The notes: a model not told the origin generated them from the sequence alone. A DNA stretch of 64,000 bases from Ectopseudomonas chengduensis (GCF_015712065.1 NZ_JACFYZ010000004.1:186001-250000); one strand, 5' to 3'; positions 31,529-41,362 are shown, counted from the first letter of the stretch. A program made the numbers and translations.

Positions 31529-32119
31529 ATGGATATCCGACTGTTGCGGGGAGCGGAGATCGAACCCCATATCGACGACCTCGCGCGTCTGCGCATCCAG
31601 GTGTTCCGCGAGTTTCCCTACCTCTATGACGGCAACCTCGACTATGAGGCCGAGTACCTGGCCACCTATGTGCGCAGTGCCGATAGCCTGTGCGTGCTGG
31701 TACTCGACGCCGGTCAGGTAGTAGGCGCTTCCACCGCGCTGCCGCTGCAGGATGAAACCGAGGAATTCCAGCAGCCGTTCGTTGCCGCGGGCTGGAACCC
31801 GGCGCGGATCTTCTACTGCGCCGAGTCGGTGGTGTTGCCGGCCTGGCGCGGGCGCGGCCTGGGGGTGCGTTTCTTTGCCGAGCGCGAGGCCCATGCGCAT
31901 ACGCTGGATCGCTTCGACTGGTGCGCGTTCTGCGCCGTGCAGCGCGCGGCCGACCACCCGCGGCGGCCCGCCGATTACCAGCCGCTGGATGCCTTCTGGG
32001 CACGCCGCGGCTACCGTCATCACCCCGAGTTGCATACCCAGTACCACTGGCGCGACCTGGACGAAGCCGAAGAATCAGCCAAGCCCATGTCGTTCTGGTT
32101 GAAGGAGCTTGCCCCATGA
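31529..32119 (+). CDS. GNAT-family acetyltransferase paired with a nitrilase-superfamily enzyme
   Basis: 196 residues with an acetyl-CoA-binding region PAWRGRGLGVRFFAERE (Q/RxxGxG-type loop) and the conserved ending QYHWRDLDEAEESAKPMSFWLK. It overlaps the nitrilase gene by four bases (ATGA), a conserved pairing in Pseudomonas, so the two likely act in sequence, transferring and removing or transforming an acyl group on an amine or amide. Substrate unknown. Confidence 0.87.
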   Translation: MDIRLLRGAEIEPHIDDLARLRIQVFREFPYLYDGNLDYEAEYLATYVRSADSLCVLVLDAGQVVGASTALPLQDETEEFQQPFVAAGWNPARIFYCAESVVLPAWRGRGLGVRFFAEREAHAHTLDRFDWCAFCAVQRAADHPRRPADYQPLDAFWARRGYRHHPELHTQYHWRDLDEAEESAKPMSFWLKELAP

Positions 32120-33000
32120 TCAAGGTTGCCGCCTGCCAGTACCACATCGAGCTGTTCACCACCTGGGAGGCCTACGCCGAGCACCTCACCACCCTGTGCG
32201 AGGAAGCGGCCGGGCAGGGCGCTGAACTGATGCTGCTGCCGGAATATGCCGGCCTGGTGCTGACCGGCCAGTTGCCGGAAGCCGAGCGTGGCGACCTGCA
32301 CGGCTCCATCGCCGGCATCCAGCCGCTGCTGCCAGGCTGGCTGGCGTTGTGCGAGAGCCTGGCGCGGCGCTTGAATCTCTACCTGCAACCCGGTTCCGTA
32401 GCCGTGCTGGATGACGACGGCATCTACCGCAACCGCGCCTGGCTGTTCGGCCCGGACGGCTGCCTGGGCACTCAGGACAAGCTGATCATGACCCGCTTCG
32501 AGCTGGAGCAGTGGCATATCGCGGCGGGTAGCGGGCTGAAGGTGTTCGATACCGCGCTGGGCAAGTTGGGCATCCTGATCTGCTACGACAACGAATTCCC
32601 CTTGCTGGCCCATACCCTGGCTGAGGCGGGCGTCGATCTGATCCTCGCGCCCAGTTGCACCGACACCGTGGCCGGTTTTCACCGTGTACGCATCGGCGCC
32701 CAGGCCCGTGCGCTGGAGAACCAGATCGCCGTGCTGCATTCGCCCACCGTCGGCCTGGCGCCCTGGTCGCCATCGCTCGACGAAGGCTACGGTCGCGCAT
32801 CGCTGTACGTGCCGTCGGACTACGGCATGCCGGCCAGCGGTATCGTCGCCGAGAGCGAGGAGCTGTGCCCCACGCGTAGCCACTGGCTGATCTGCGAACT
32901 GGACCTGGATGAAGTGCGCCGCGTACGCGAGCAAGGCCAGGTGTTCACCCGCCGCGACTGGCCGCGGCAGTTCGACGACGGCCGGCTGGTGCTGCGTTGA
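32116..33000 (+). CDS. Carbon-nitrogen hydrolase (nitrilase superfamily)
   Basis: 294 residues from the ATG at 32116. The Glu-Lys-Cys catalytic triad is visible: Glu in LMLLPEYAG, Lys in LGTQDKLIMTRFE, Cys in LGILICYDNEFP. It should hydrolyse or form an amide bond, as amidases and carbamoylases do. It overlaps the GNAT gene upstream and the ZapE-like gene downstream (TTG within the stop), so these three form a transcription unit. Confidence 0.92.
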   Translation: MIKVAACQYHIELFTTWEAYAEHLTTLCEEAAGQGAELMLLPEYAGLVLTGQLPEAERGDLHGSIAGIQPLLPGWLALCESLARRLNLYLQPGSVAVLDDDGIYRNRAWLFGPDGCLGTQDKLIMTRFELEQWHIAAGSGLKVFDTALGKLGILICYDNEFPLLAHTLAEAGVDLILAPSCTDTVAGFHRVRIGAQARALENQIAVLHSPTVGLAPWSPSLDEGYGRASLYVPSDYGMPASGIVAESEELCPTRSHWLICELDLDEVRRVREQGQVFTRRDWPRQFDDGRLVLR

Positions 33001-34133
33001 GCGGCTTCGAGCGGGGAGCGCCGGACTCGCCGCTGGCCGCTTATCGCCGTGCTCTAGCGGGTGGTTTTGTCGCCGATGCAGCGCAGCTCCGTGCGGTCGA
33101 GGCGCTGCAGCACTGTCATGAGGCTGTGCATCGCGGCGAGCGCCCGCTCGGCGTGTACCTTTGGGGGCCGGTCGGGCGCGGCAAGACCTGGCTGATGGAC
33201 AGCTTCTACAACGCCTTGCGGGTGCCGGCGCGGCGACAGCATTTCCATCACTTCATGCAGTGGGTGCATCGCCGCCAGTTCCAGCTCACCGGCAATGCCG
33301 ACCCGCTGCGCCTGCTGGCTGAGGAGCTGGGGCGCGAGGTGCGTGTGCTGTGCTTCGACGAGCTGTTCGTCAGCGACATCGGCGATGCCATGCTGCTCGG
33401 TCGGCTGCTCAGCCTGGTGGTGGCGCAGGGGGTGGTACTGGTGGCGACCTCCAATCAGCCGCCGGATCAGCTGTATGCCGATGGCTACATCCGCGAGCGT
33501 TTCCTGCCGGCCATCGCTGCGCTCGAGGCACACATGCAGGTGGTGACCGTGGACGGCGAGCAGGATCATCGTCTGCATCCCGGTGCCGAGGTTCAGCGTT
33601 ATTGGGTGCAACAGCCGCAGGCTCTGGGCGAGCTATTTGCTCGCTTGAGCGAGGGGCAGGTCATTGGCTGTGAACCAGTGGAGCTGGCCCATCGCAGCGT
33701 GGTGACCCTCGGTCAAAGCCCGGCGGCACTTTGGTGCCGTTTCCACGAACTGTGCGAGCAGCCATTGGCGGCGGTGGATTTCATCGAATTGTGCCAGCGC
33801 TTCCCGGCCATCCTGCTTGGCGAGGTGCCGTGCCTGGGTGGCGAGCAGCGTGAAGGGCGCATCGCCCGTGGCACCGAGGACGGTGCCGAGCGGGTCGATG
33901 CCGGTGACCGGAAACTGCCGGCGCTGTCGCGCAACGACGATGCGGTACGCCGCTTCATTGCCCTGGTCGACGAGTGCTACGACCGCCGTGTGCCGCTGTA
34001 TATCGAAGCCGAGGTGGCGCTGGACGAGCTGTACACCCAGGGCTACCTCGACTTTGCCTTCCGCCGCACCTTGAGTCGTCTGCGTGAGATGCAACTGGAG
34101 CGTTTCGGGCCCCCTGTTGGCCGGCAGGCCTAG
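32997..34133 (+). CDS. ZapE/AFG1-like cell-division ATPase
   Basis: 378 residues. TTG at 32997 overlapping the nitrilase stop is the only sensible start. Walker A is GPVGRGKTWLMD, Walker B is VLCFDELFVSD, with sensor ATSNQPPDQLY and arginine-rich motif YIRERFLP. This matches ZapE (YhcM), which binds FtsZ and helps divide under stress, and eukaryotic AFG1. Standard ZapE genes sit beside ribosomal protein genes, so this could be a second copy. It overlaps the convergent DUF1028 gene by four bases. Confidence 0.85.
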   Translation: MSGFERGAPDSPLAAYRRALAGGFVADAAQLRAVEALQHCHEAVHRGERPLGVYLWGPVGRGKTWLMDSFYNALRVPARRQHFHHFMQWVHRRQFQLTGNADPLRLLAEELGREVRVLCFDELFVSDIGDAMLLGRLLSLVVAQGVVLVATSNQPPDQLYADGYIRERFLPAIAALEAHMQVVTVDGEQDHRLHPGAEVQRYWVQQPQALGELFARLSEGQVIGCEPVELAHRSVVTLGQSPAALWCRFHELCEQPLAAVDFIELCQRFPAILLGEVPCLGGEQREGRIARGTEDGAERVDAGDRKLPALSRNDDAVRRFIALVDECYDRRVPLYIEAEVALDELYTQGYLDFAFRRTLSRLREMQLERFGPPVGRQA

Positions 34134-34804
34134 ACCGAATCCTCCGCTGCCAGGCCCGCCGGATTGTCACGTGTCGGCATCGCGAGGATCTCTGGCAGCA
34201 CCTCGCGAGCGAATACCTTGTGTAGGCGGCGTAGCTCGGCCACCGGGTCGAGGTGATGGTCGACGCGGATGTCCCACAGCGGATACTCCTCCTGATCGAC
34301 CACGTAGATCACTGCGGACGACTCGCCGTGACGGTCGCCGCCGCAGCGGTCGCCAGCGGCCAGGGCTTCGATCAGGCGTTCGATCAGCGGTCGCTTTTCA
34401 GCGTGGCGGAAGGCTTCGGCTACTGCATCCAGTACCTGTGGGCCGACCAGGCGATTGCCCTGTACGGAGAACTGTTCGCCGACCAGCGAACCGGCCCAGG
34501 GAATGCACTTTTCGCCGGTCCAGCAGAGGCTGTCGCCCTGGGCGTCGATCAACGCGCATTGACGCAGTTCCATGCAGGGATCGGTGCCTTTGAGGCGCTC
34601 GAGCGCTTCTTTCGCCGATAACCCTTGACGCAGTAGCGCCAGGCCATCCAGGCCCAGATAGGGGTTGACCTGCGCCTGGGTCGCCACCGCTCCTGCACCG
34701 GCGGCGGCATGGCTGAGCAGTTTGCCCACGGCGGGCATCGCAGTGGCCGCCGCGACTCCGAACTGTCCAGTACGTGGGCAGCGCGCAACGATGGAAAAGG
34801 TCAT
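34130..34804 (-). CDS. DUF1028 family Ntn-hydrolase-like protein
   Basis: 224 residues beginning MTFSIVARCPRTGQFGVAAATAMPAVGK, the family signature, then GAGAVATQAQVNPYLG and ALIDAQGDSLCWTGEKCIPWAG. DUF1028 proteins have an Ntn-hydrolase-like fold; enzymatic function is uncertain. Convergent with the ZapE-like gene, and divergent from dsdA, whose start is 140 bases away. Confidence 0.88.
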   Translation of the reverse strand: MTFSIVARCPRTGQFGVAAATAMPAVGKLLSHAAAGAGAVATQAQVNPYLGLDGLALLRQGLSAKEALERLKGTDPCMELRQCALIDAQGDSLCWTGEKCIPWAGSLVGEQFSVQGNRLVGPQVLDAVAEAFRHAEKRPLIERLIEALAAGDRCGGDRHGESSAVIYVVDQEEYPLWDIRVDHHLDPVAELRRLHKVFAREVLPEILAMPTRDNPAGLAAEDSV

Positions 34805-34944
34805 AACAACTCCTTGGCAATTTCCGCGTTAGGCCTCGTCTGGGTGGGTATCGTTCCGCTTGACTGCTTGTCGCGGCCTTTGCCAGATGGCCACGGGCAT
34901 CATCTAATGGGCGCCGTTAACTGCCTGTAATGAGGAAACTGCCG

Positions 34945-36309
34945 ATGATCCTTGGCCAGTCGCTCGCCCAATGGCGCGCGCAATATCCGCTGCTCGACGA
35001 ACTGATCGCCCTGCGCGAAACCAGCTGGTTCAACCCAGCTGTGGCATCTGTCAGTGAGGCGCTGGGCGATGTGGGTTTGAGCGCCGCGGATGTGGCCGAT
35101 GCCAGTGCGCGCCTCGCACGTTTCGCGCCCTACCTGGCTCGAGTGTTCCCGCAGACGGCCGCCAGTGGCGGGATCATCGAATCGGACATCCTGCCCGTGC
35201 CGCAGATGCGCGCGTTGCTCAGTGAGGAGGCTCAGGCAGAAGGCGAGATCGGCGCGCTGTGGCTCAAGCGCGACAGCCACCTGCCCATCTCCGGTTCGAT
35301 CAAGGCCCGTGGCGGCATCTACGAGGTGCTCAAGCATGCCGAGGACCTGGCACTGGCTGCCGGGCTGCTCAGCCTCGAGGACGATTACGCCTGCCTCGAC
35401 AGCGATGCGATGCGCGCCTTCTTCGGTGGCTATCAGGTAGCCGTCGGCTCTACCGGCAACTTGGGGCTGTCCATCGGCATCATCAGTGCACGTCTGGGCT
35501 TTCAGGCCACCGTGCATATGTCCGCCGATGCGCGCCAATGGAAGAAGGACAAGCTGCGTGCCCATGGTGTGACGGTGGTCGAGTACGCCAGCGATTACAG
35601 CGTCGCGGTGGAGCAGGGGCGGCGTCAGGCCGAGGCTGATCCGCGCTGCCATTTCGTCGATGACGAGAATTCCAGGCACCTGTTCCTCGGCTATGCGGTG
35701 GCCGGCGAGCGTCTCAAGCAGCAACTGGTGGCAGCCAGCGTTGTGGTCGATGCCGAGCATCCGCTGTTCGTCTATCTGCCTTGTGGCGTGGGCGGCGGGC
35801 CGGGTGGTGTGGCGTTCGGCCTGAAGCTGGCGTTCGGCGACGCGGTGCACTGTCTGTTCGCCGAACCGACGCATTCACCGTGCATGCTGCTCGGCGTTCA
35901 CACCGGCCGGCATGAGGAGCTGGCGGTGCAGGATTTCGGCATCGACAACCGCACGGCTGCCGACGGGCTTGCCGTGGGGCGGCCATCCGGTTTCGTCGGC
36001 CGCGCCATGCAGCGCCTGATCGATGGTTATTACACGGTCAGCGATGAACAGATGTTCCGCTACCTGGCGTTGCTGGAGCAGACCGAGGGCCAGCGCCTGG
36101 AACCTTCGGCTCTGGCCGGCATGCCGGGTGTGCTGCGCGTGCTTGGCGAGCAGCAGGGCTATCGCCAGCGCATGGGCCTCACTCCTCAACGCATGGCGCA
36201 GGCGACCCATCTGGTCTGGGCGACCGGCGGCAGCATGGTGCCGCAGGCGGAGATGGACAGCTACCTGGCGCGTGGCCGGCAACTGTTGCAGGGTTCGGGC
36301 GAGGATTGA
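34945..36309 (+). CDS. dsdA: D-serine ammonia-lyase
   Basis: 454 residues; ATG at 34945 is preferred because GAGGAAA is eight bases upstream (another ATG at 34930 has none). The PLP-binding motif is [18 protein letters not shown] with Lys, and the phosphate-binding [11 protein letters not shown] and [17 protein letters not shown] are typical of DsdA. It deaminates D-serine to pyruvate and ammonia, removing a toxic amino acid. No dsdX or dsdC neighbour is present. Confidence 0.93.
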   Translation: MILGQSLAQWRAQYPLLDELIALRETSWFNPAVASVSEALGDVGLSAADVADASARLARFAPYLARVFPQTAASGGIIESDILPVPQMRALLSEEAQAEGEIGALWLKRDSHLPISGSIKARGGIYEVLKHAEDLALAAGLLSLEDDYACLDSDAMRAFFGGYQVAVGSTGNLGLSIGIISARLGFQATVHMSADARQWKKDKLRAHGVTVVEYASDYSVAVEQGRRQAEADPRCHFVDDENSRHLFLGYAVAGERLKQQLVAASVVVDAEHPLFVYLPCGVGGGPGGVAFGLKLAFGDAVHCLFAEPTHSPCMLLGVHTGRHEELAVQDFGIDNRTAADGLAVGRPSGFVGRAMQRLIDGYYTVSDEQMFRYLALLEQTEGQRLEPSALAGMPGVLRVLGEQQGYRQRMGLTPQRMAQATHLVWATGGSMVPQAEMDSYLARGRQLLQGSGED

Positions 36310-36318
36310 CGCAAGTCT

Positions 36319-36392
36319 GTAGGAGCACCGTCCCGGGGCGAAGCTTCTCTGCCGTTTGCACGGGCCAATTCGCCGCGGGGCGCGGCTCCTAC
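36319..36392. repeat. REP/BIME-like intergenic repeat, copy 2
   Basis: Begins GTAGGAGCACC and ends GGGCGCGGCTCCTAC, with internal CGGGGCGAAGC and TTCGCCGCGG, paralleling 21885-21960. Located between dsdA and the fumarase terminator. Confidence 0.75.
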
Positions 36393-36424
36393 CCAGGAGC
36401 AATACGCGTCGCGCCTGAAAACGC

Positions 36425-36451
36425 AGAAGCCCGGCACTTGGCCGGGCTTCT
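36425..36451 (-). terminator. Terminator after fumarase
   Basis: AGAAGCCCGGC and GCCGGGCTTCT form a perfect 11-bp stem with a five-base loop; TTTT follows a short gap on the minus strand. It ends the leftward fumarase transcript 18 bases after its stop. Confidence 0.8.
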
Positions 36452-36469
36452 GCTTTGCAGCGTTGACGC

Positions 36470-37993
36470 TTACTTCACTTCTACCGCCAGGCTTTCGGCG
36501 ATCTTCTTGTTCCAGATCGCAGGGCCGGTGATGTGCACGGACTCACCTTTGGTGTCGACGGCCACGGTCACCGGCATGTCTTTGACTTCGAACTCGTAGA
36601 TGGCTTCCATACCGAGCTCTTCGAAGGCCAGCACCTTGGACTTCTTGATCGCCTGGGCCACCAGGTAGGCGGCGCCGCCGACGGCCATCAGGTACACGGC
36701 CTTGTTGTCCTTGATTGCCTCGATGGCGATCGGGCCGCGCTCGGACTTGCCGATCATGCCGAGCAGGCCGGTCTGCTCGAGAATCTGACGGGTGAACTTG
36801 TCCATACGGGTGGCGGTAGTCGGGCCAGCCGGACCAACCACTTCGTCACCGACCGGATCAACCGGGCCGACGTAATAGATGAAGCGACCCTTGAGGTCCA
36901 CCGGCAGTTGCTCGCCCTTGTTCAGCATGTCGACCATGCGCTTGTGCGCAGCGTCGCGGCCGGTGAGCATCTTGCCGTTGAGCAGGACGGTCTCGCCCGG
37001 CTTCCAGCTCTGCACGTCTTCCGGGGTCAGGGTGTCGAGGTTGACGCGACGTGCGCTCGGGCCGGCTTCCCAGACGATTTCCGGGTAGGCGTCCAGATCC
37101 GGTGCTTCCAGCTCGGCAGGTCCCGAGCCGTCGAGCACGAAGTGGGCGTGACGGGTGGCGGCGCAGTTGGGGATCATGCACACCGGCAGCGAAGCCGCGT
37201 GGGTCGGGTAATCCATGATCTTCACGTCGAGCACGGTGGTCAGGCCGCCCAGGCCCTGGGCACCGATACCCAGCTGGTTGACCTTCTCGAACAGCTCCAG
37301 GCGCAGCTCTTCGATACGGTTTTGCGGGCCGCGGGCCTGCAGCTCGTGGATGTCGATGTGCTCCATGAGCACTTCCTTGGCCATCACTGCCGCTTTTTCG
37401 GCAGTACCGCCGATGCCGATGCCGAGCATGCCCGGCGGGCACCAGCCGGCGCCCATGGTCGGCACGGTCTTGAGTACCCAGTCGACGATCGAGTCGGACG
37501 GGTTGAGCATGGCCATCTTCGACTTGTTCTCGGAGCCGCCGCCCTTGGCCGCGACGTCCACTTCCACCTTGTCACCGGGAACGATGGAGTAGTGGATCAC
37601 CGCCGGGGTGTTGTCCTTGGTGTTCTTGCGGGCACCGGCCGGGTCGGCCAGGATCGAGGCGCGCAGGACGTTTTCCGGCAGGTTGTAGGCGCGACGCACG
37701 CCCTCGTTGATCATGTCGTCGACGCTCATGGTGGCGCCGTCCCAGCGCACGTCCATACCGACCTTGATGAACACGGTGACGATGCCGGTGTCCTGGCAGA
37801 TCGGGCGGTGGCCGGTGGCGCACATGCGCGAGTTGATCAGAATCTGCGCCATGGAGTCCTTGGCGGCCGGCGACTCTTCCTTCAGGTAGGCCTCGTGCAT
37901 CGCCTGGATGAAGTCGACGGGGTGGTAATAGGAGATGAACTGCAGTGCGTCGGCGACGCTCTGAATCAGGTCGTCCTGCTTGATCACGGTCAT
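36470..37993 (-). CDS. fumA: Fumarate hydratase, class I
   Basis: 507 residues of the iron-sulfur class I fumarase family. Candidate cluster cysteines lie in RPICQDTGIVTVFIKVG, CMIPNCAATRH and GAGWCPPGMLGIGIGG; the N- and C-terminal halves are both full length. It interconverts fumarate and malate in the citric acid cycle and is oxygen-sensitive through its 4Fe-4S cluster. It is divergent from the diguanylate cyclase gene across a 474-base gap, as I recall also for the P. aeruginosa order. Confidence 0.94.
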   Translation of the reverse strand: MTVIKQDDLIQSVADALQFISYYHPVDFIQAMHEAYLKEESPAAKDSMAQILINSRMCATGHRPICQDTGIVTVFIKVGMDVRWDGATMSVDDMINEGVRRAYNLPENVLRASILADPAGARKNTKDNTPAVIHYSIVPGDKVEVDVAAKGGGSENKSKMAMLNPSDSIVDWVLKTVPTMGAGWCPPGMLGIGIGGTAEKAAVMAKEVLMEHIDIHELQARGPQNRIEELRLELFEKVNQLGIGAQGLGGLTTVLDVKIMDYPTHAASLPVCMIPNCAATRHAHFVLDGSGPAELEAPDLDAYPEIVWEAGPSARRVNLDTLTPEDVQSWKPGETVLLNGKMLTGRDAAHKRMVDMLNKGEQLPVDLKGRFIYYVGPVDPVGDEVVGPAGPTTATRMDKFTRQILEQTGLLGMIGKSERGPIAIEAIKDNKAVYLMAVGGAAYLVAQAIKKSKVLAFEELGMEAIYEFEVKDMPVTVAVDTKGESVHITGPAIWNKKIAESLAVEVK

Positions 37994-38467
37994 TGGGGCG
38001 CTCCTCTATCAGGGAACATCAACAAGGAAGCGCCGGACAACGACCCGGCGCAACGGCGGAAGGGCAGCTCTGGAAATCACCTTGACGATATCTTCAGAGC
38101 CGCCCAAAAAGGCGCGGCAGTATACCGCACCCGCTCGCGTCGGGCACAGCAGCCGAAGGTCGATGGCAAGTGCAGTGGGCGGTTATCGGGCGCCGGCAAA
38201 GCGACCTCGGCTTTGGCTTGTTGCGTCGCTCTACCTCCTGCATCCATGCAGTCGTGCATTGCCATCGCTAGGTTAAAACAGGCGGAACGCCAGCCTGGTC
38301 GAATGCTCATTTGCCGCTAGTAACCTCGGGCGCGACTGCGATCGTTTTCGTCTGTTCTTTCCCGCGCTGACTGGCTCGCCTGATTTTCAGCGGTTTCCTA
38401 CTGCGGCCTAGGTTTTTTGTGATCACAGGGGTAGAGTACGGCCAGATGCCAGTATGGGATGGAGCCC
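37994..38467. other. Long intergenic region between fumarase and the diguanylate cyclase
   Basis: 474 bases without a convincing gene. The fumarase ribosome site is GAGGAGCGC-like, at 37995-38005 on the minus strand. Small imperfect stems occur but no terminator or riboswitch pattern was recognised. The right end carries a TGTGATCACA palindrome (38418-38427), a CRP/Vfr-like half-spaced dyad, 41 bases before the cyclase ATG. It is only a candidate. Confidence 0.4.
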
Positions 38468-39595
38468 ATGAGCTCAACGACTCGCCGGGGAACCCAACGC
38501 AGCCTGCAGAGCCTCCTGCTCAAACGCTTCGCCATGGCCTTCGCTACCTACGCGATGATGGCGCTTGTCTGCTGGTTCGCCGTGTTCAATGGCCTTTTCC
38601 TCGGTTCCATCAGCACCGCCGCCTGGCTGACCCTGGGCGTGTTCGGCAGTCAATTGGTGTTCCTCTGGCTGTTCCTTTCCGGGCGTAACCTGCGTTGTGA
38701 CGATCCCAGCCTGACCGAAGCCCAGGTGCTGGTGGCACTGGCGTGGCAGCCGCCGGTGCTGGCGCTGTTTGACAGCGCGCGCGGCGTGATGATGGTGTTC
38801 TATGTACTGATTCTGCTGTTCGGCGTGTTCCAGCTGCCGCCGCGGGTGTTCGTGCGCTGCGCCGCCTTCGCCTTCTTCGGCTTCACTGCCATGGTGCTGA
38901 TCGAAGCCTACCGCATGCAGTTGGTGGACCCGAGCATGGCCTGGCTGCAGGTGTGGGTGCTGTTCATCCTGCTGGTCTGGCTGTGTCTGTTCTCCAGCTA
39001 CGTGCAAGCCATGCGCAAGCGCATGCGCCAACGCCGCTTCGCCCTGCAGGCGCACCAGGACACCCTGCGCGGGATGATGCGCCAGCTCGAGGACCTGGTC
39101 GCCACTGATGAGCTCACCGGGTTGTTCAACCGTCGCCATTTCCTGCGTCTGGCCACCCGCGAACTGGAGCATCTGGACCACGGGCGACATCACGGCCTGG
39201 CGCTGATCGATCTGGACCATTTCAAACGAATCAACGATGCTCATGGCCATGCTGCTGGCGACCGGGTGCTACAAACCTTCGCCGCGGTTGCCCGTGCCTG
39301 TCTGCGTGACGGCGACATCATTGCCCGCTACGGCGGTGAGGAATTCGTCCTGCTATTGCCCAATACCGATGCCGACCAGTTCACCGCCTGCTGCGAGCGC
39401 CTGCGCGAAGCCTTTGCCAGGGCCGAGCCGGTGGGTGTGAAGGTGGACAATCTCAGTCTCTCCGCCGGCATGACTCTACTGGTTGCCGGTGACGATCTCG
39501 ATGAAGCCCTGCAGCGTGCCGATCAGGCGCTGTACCAGGCCAAGCGCGGCGGACGCAATCGTTGCGATGCCAGCTGGGAGAACGCGGGTGCCTGA
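38468..39595 (+). CDS. Membrane diguanylate cyclase, SadC-like by position
   Basis: 375 residues from the ATG at 38468, with GGAG upstream. About five to six membrane helices fill the first 180 residues, followed by a GGDEF domain (DELTGLFNRRHF, DLDHFKRINDAHGH, GGEEF near 289). An RxxD inhibitory site (RDGD) precedes GGEEF by five residues, so product feedback is expected. It makes c-di-GMP. Gene order with fumarase, the reductase, enoyl-CoA hydratase, pyruvate kinase and Usp parallels that around sadC in P. aeruginosa, but the protein is shorter. Confidence 0.9.
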   Translation: MSSTTRRGTQRSLQSLLLKRFAMAFATYAMMALVCWFAVFNGLFLGSISTAAWLTLGVFGSQLVFLWLFLSGRNLRCDDPSLTEAQVLVALAWQPPVLALFDSARGVMMVFYVLILLFGVFQLPPRVFVRCAAFAFFGFTAMVLIEAYRMQLVDPSMAWLQVWVLFILLVWLCLFSSYVQAMRKRMRQRRFALQAHQDTLRGMMRQLEDLVATDELTGLFNRRHFLRLATRELEHLDHGRHHGLALIDLDHFKRINDAHGHAAGDRVLQTFAAVARACLRDGDIIARYGGEEFVLLLPNTDADQFTACCERLREAFARAEPVGVKVDNLSLSAGMTLLVAGDDLDEALQRADQALYQAKRGGRNRCDASWENAGA

Positions 39596-40526
39596 ACTGC
39601 GTGTGGGTGCCCTGCAGTTGCAGGTCGCCCAACAAACCAACTTGCTCGATGCCTTGCTCGGCGGCGGTGTGGCGGTGCCCTACAGCTGTCGCGCCGGCAG
39701 TTGTCACGCCTGTCTGGTGCGCTGCGTCGCCGGCGAGCCGCTGGATAGTCAGCCCGAGGCACTGGCGGCCGACAAGCGTGCCGAGGGCTGGCGCCTGGCC
39801 TGTCAGTGCCAGGTGATTGGGGACCTGCAGGTCGAACCTTTCGACCCGCAGCGTGATGGCCTGGCAGCCAAGGTGGCCGCGCTGGACTGGCCCAGCCCGC
39901 AGGTTTTACGCCTGCGCTTGCAGCCGGCCAGGCCGTTGCGTTATCGCCCCGGCCAGCATCTGCTGCTATGGAGCGATCAGGCTGTGGCGCGCCCCTATTC
40001 GCTGGCCAGCGTGCCGAGCGAGGACGACTGCCTGGAGTTTCATATCGATTGTCGTATGCCCGGCGCATTCTGCGATGCCGCGCGGCGCCTGCAGGTTGGC
40101 GACACGCTGCGCCTCGGCGAGCTGCGCGGTGGCGCCCTGCATTACGACGCCGATTGGCAGGCGCGACCGCTCTGGCTCCTGGCCGCCGGCACGGGGCTGG
40201 CACCGCTCTACGGGGTGTTGCGTGAAGCGTTGCGTCAGGAGCACCAAGGCGCCATTCGCCTGCTGCACGTGGCGCATGAGCCGGCCGAACACTACCTGGC
40301 GAGCGAACTGCAGGCACTGGCGGCGCAGCACACCAACCTGCAGGTGGAGCTGGTAACGGCGGCGCAGTTGCCGGCTGCTTTGGCCGAACTGCGCCTTGTT
40401 TCGCGGCAGACCCTCGCCTTACTCTGCGGCCATCCCGTGACGGTCGACAGCTTCGCGCGGCGCCTCTATATGGCCGGTTTGCCGCGCAGCCAGATGCTCG
40501 CCGACGTCTTTCTCACTCGCGCATAG
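39588..40526 (+). CDS. 2Fe-2S ferredoxin / flavin reductase (CDP-6-deoxy-glucoseen-reductase type)
   Basis: 312 residues starting with GTG at 39588, with GGGAG upstream, overlapping the cyclase stop. N-terminal plant-type 2Fe-2S cluster (CRAGSCHACLVRC and later CQC), then a ferredoxin-NADP reductase module: FAD motif RPYSLASVP, NAD motif LLAAGTGLAPLYG and a C-terminal CGHP. It shuttles electrons from NAD(P)H through FAD to an iron-sulfur centre. Partner oxygenase not identified here. Confidence 0.9.
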   Translation: MPELRVGALQLQVAQQTNLLDALLGGGVAVPYSCRAGSCHACLVRCVAGEPLDSQPEALAADKRAEGWRLACQCQVIGDLQVEPFDPQRDGLAAKVAALDWPSPQVLRLRLQPARPLRYRPGQHLLLWSDQAVARPYSLASVPSEDDCLEFHIDCRMPGAFCDAARRLQVGDTLRLGELRGGALHYDADWQARPLWLLAAGTGLAPLYGVLREALRQEHQGAIRLLHVAHEPAEHYLASELQALAAQHTNLQVELVTAAQLPAALAELRLVSRQTLALLCGHPVTVDSFARRLYMAGLPRSQMLADVFLTRA

Positions 40527-40555
40527 GCTGTGCAGGGCCGGTCAGGCCTAGCGCC

Positions 40556-40572
40556 GGTGCGTACGACGCACC
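40556..40572. repeat. Short intergenic hairpin GGTGCGT / ACGCACC
   Basis: Seven-base stem, three-base loop, resembling 10274-10290. It sits between the reductase and enoyl-CoA hydratase genes. Confidence 0.45.
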
Positions 40573-40587
40573 CATTGGAGCCCTGGC

Positions 40588-41361
40588 ATGAGCGAGCACC
40601 TGCATATCGAGCGCGACGGCGGTCTGTTGACCCTGCGCATGCACCGCCCGGACAAGAAAAATGCACTGACCCGCGCCATGTACGCCGGTATGGCCGAAGT
40701 ACTGGACGAAGCCGAGCGCGACCCCAGCGTGCGCGTGGTGCTACTCACTGGTAGTGAGGCGTGCTTTACCAGCGGCAACGATGTCGCCGACTTCATCCAG
40801 GCGCCGCCCAGCGGGTTGAACAGCGAAGTGTTCCAGTTCATGCGCGCGCTGTTCGAATTCAGCAAACCGGTGGTCGCCGCAGTGGCTGGCCCGGCGGTGG
40901 GCATAGGTACCACCTTGTTACTGCACTGCGACCTGGTCTACGTCAGCCGTGATGCGCAGTTGAAAATGCCCTTCGTCAATCTTGGTCTGTGCCCCGAATA
41001 TGGCTCCAGCCTGATTCTGCCGCGCTTGCTGGGGCATGCACGCGCCGCCGAACTGTTGTTGCTCGGCCAGTCCTTCACGGGGGAGCAGGCCGCGACCTGG
41101 GGCATCGCCAACCAGGAGCTGGAGGATGGCGCGGCGACGTTGAACAAGGCGCGCGAGATGGCACTGCGTTTTCTCGAGCTGGCGCCATCGGCGGTCGCCG
41201 ACAGCAAACGGCTGATGCGCGCGCCGGATCGCGAGCAGCTGCGCAAGGTGATCGAGGAGGAGGGCGCCCTGTTCGGCCAGCGCCTGCGTTCGCCAGAGGC
41301 CGTCGAGGCGTTGACGGCATTCATGCAGCGCAGAAAGCCGGATTTCTCTCGGTTTTCCTGA
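40588..41361 (+). CDS. Enoyl-CoA hydratase/isomerase family protein
   Basis: 257 residues of the crotonase fold: NALTRAMYAGM, FTSGNDVADF with the oxyanion-hole region, and KPVVAAVAGPAVGIGTTLLLHCDLVY. The catalytic Glu position is PFVNLGLCPEYGSSL, which has the isomerase-like E pattern. It acts on acyl-CoA esters; the exact reaction is not readable. Same order as in the P. aeruginosa locus. Ribosome site GGAG six to nine bases upstream. Confidence 0.9.
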   Translation: MSEHLHIERDGGLLTLRMHRPDKKNALTRAMYAGMAEVLDEAERDPSVRVVLLTGSEACFTSGNDVADFIQAPPSGLNSEVFQFMRALFEFSKPVVAAVAGPAVGIGTTLLLHCDLVYVSRDAQLKMPFVNLGLCPEYGSSLILPRLLGHARAAELLLLGQSFTGEQAATWGIANQELEDGAATLNKAREMALRFLELAPSAVADSKRLMRAPDREQLRKVIEEEGALFGQRLRSPEAVEALTAFMQRRKPDFSRFS

Positions 41362-41362
41362 T

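Noticed and set aside
36533..38320. 595-residue open frame opposite fumarase
   Set aside because: Mirror frame of a well-supported gene in GC-rich DNA; no family features and composition biased to H, D, G, V as in antisense shadows.
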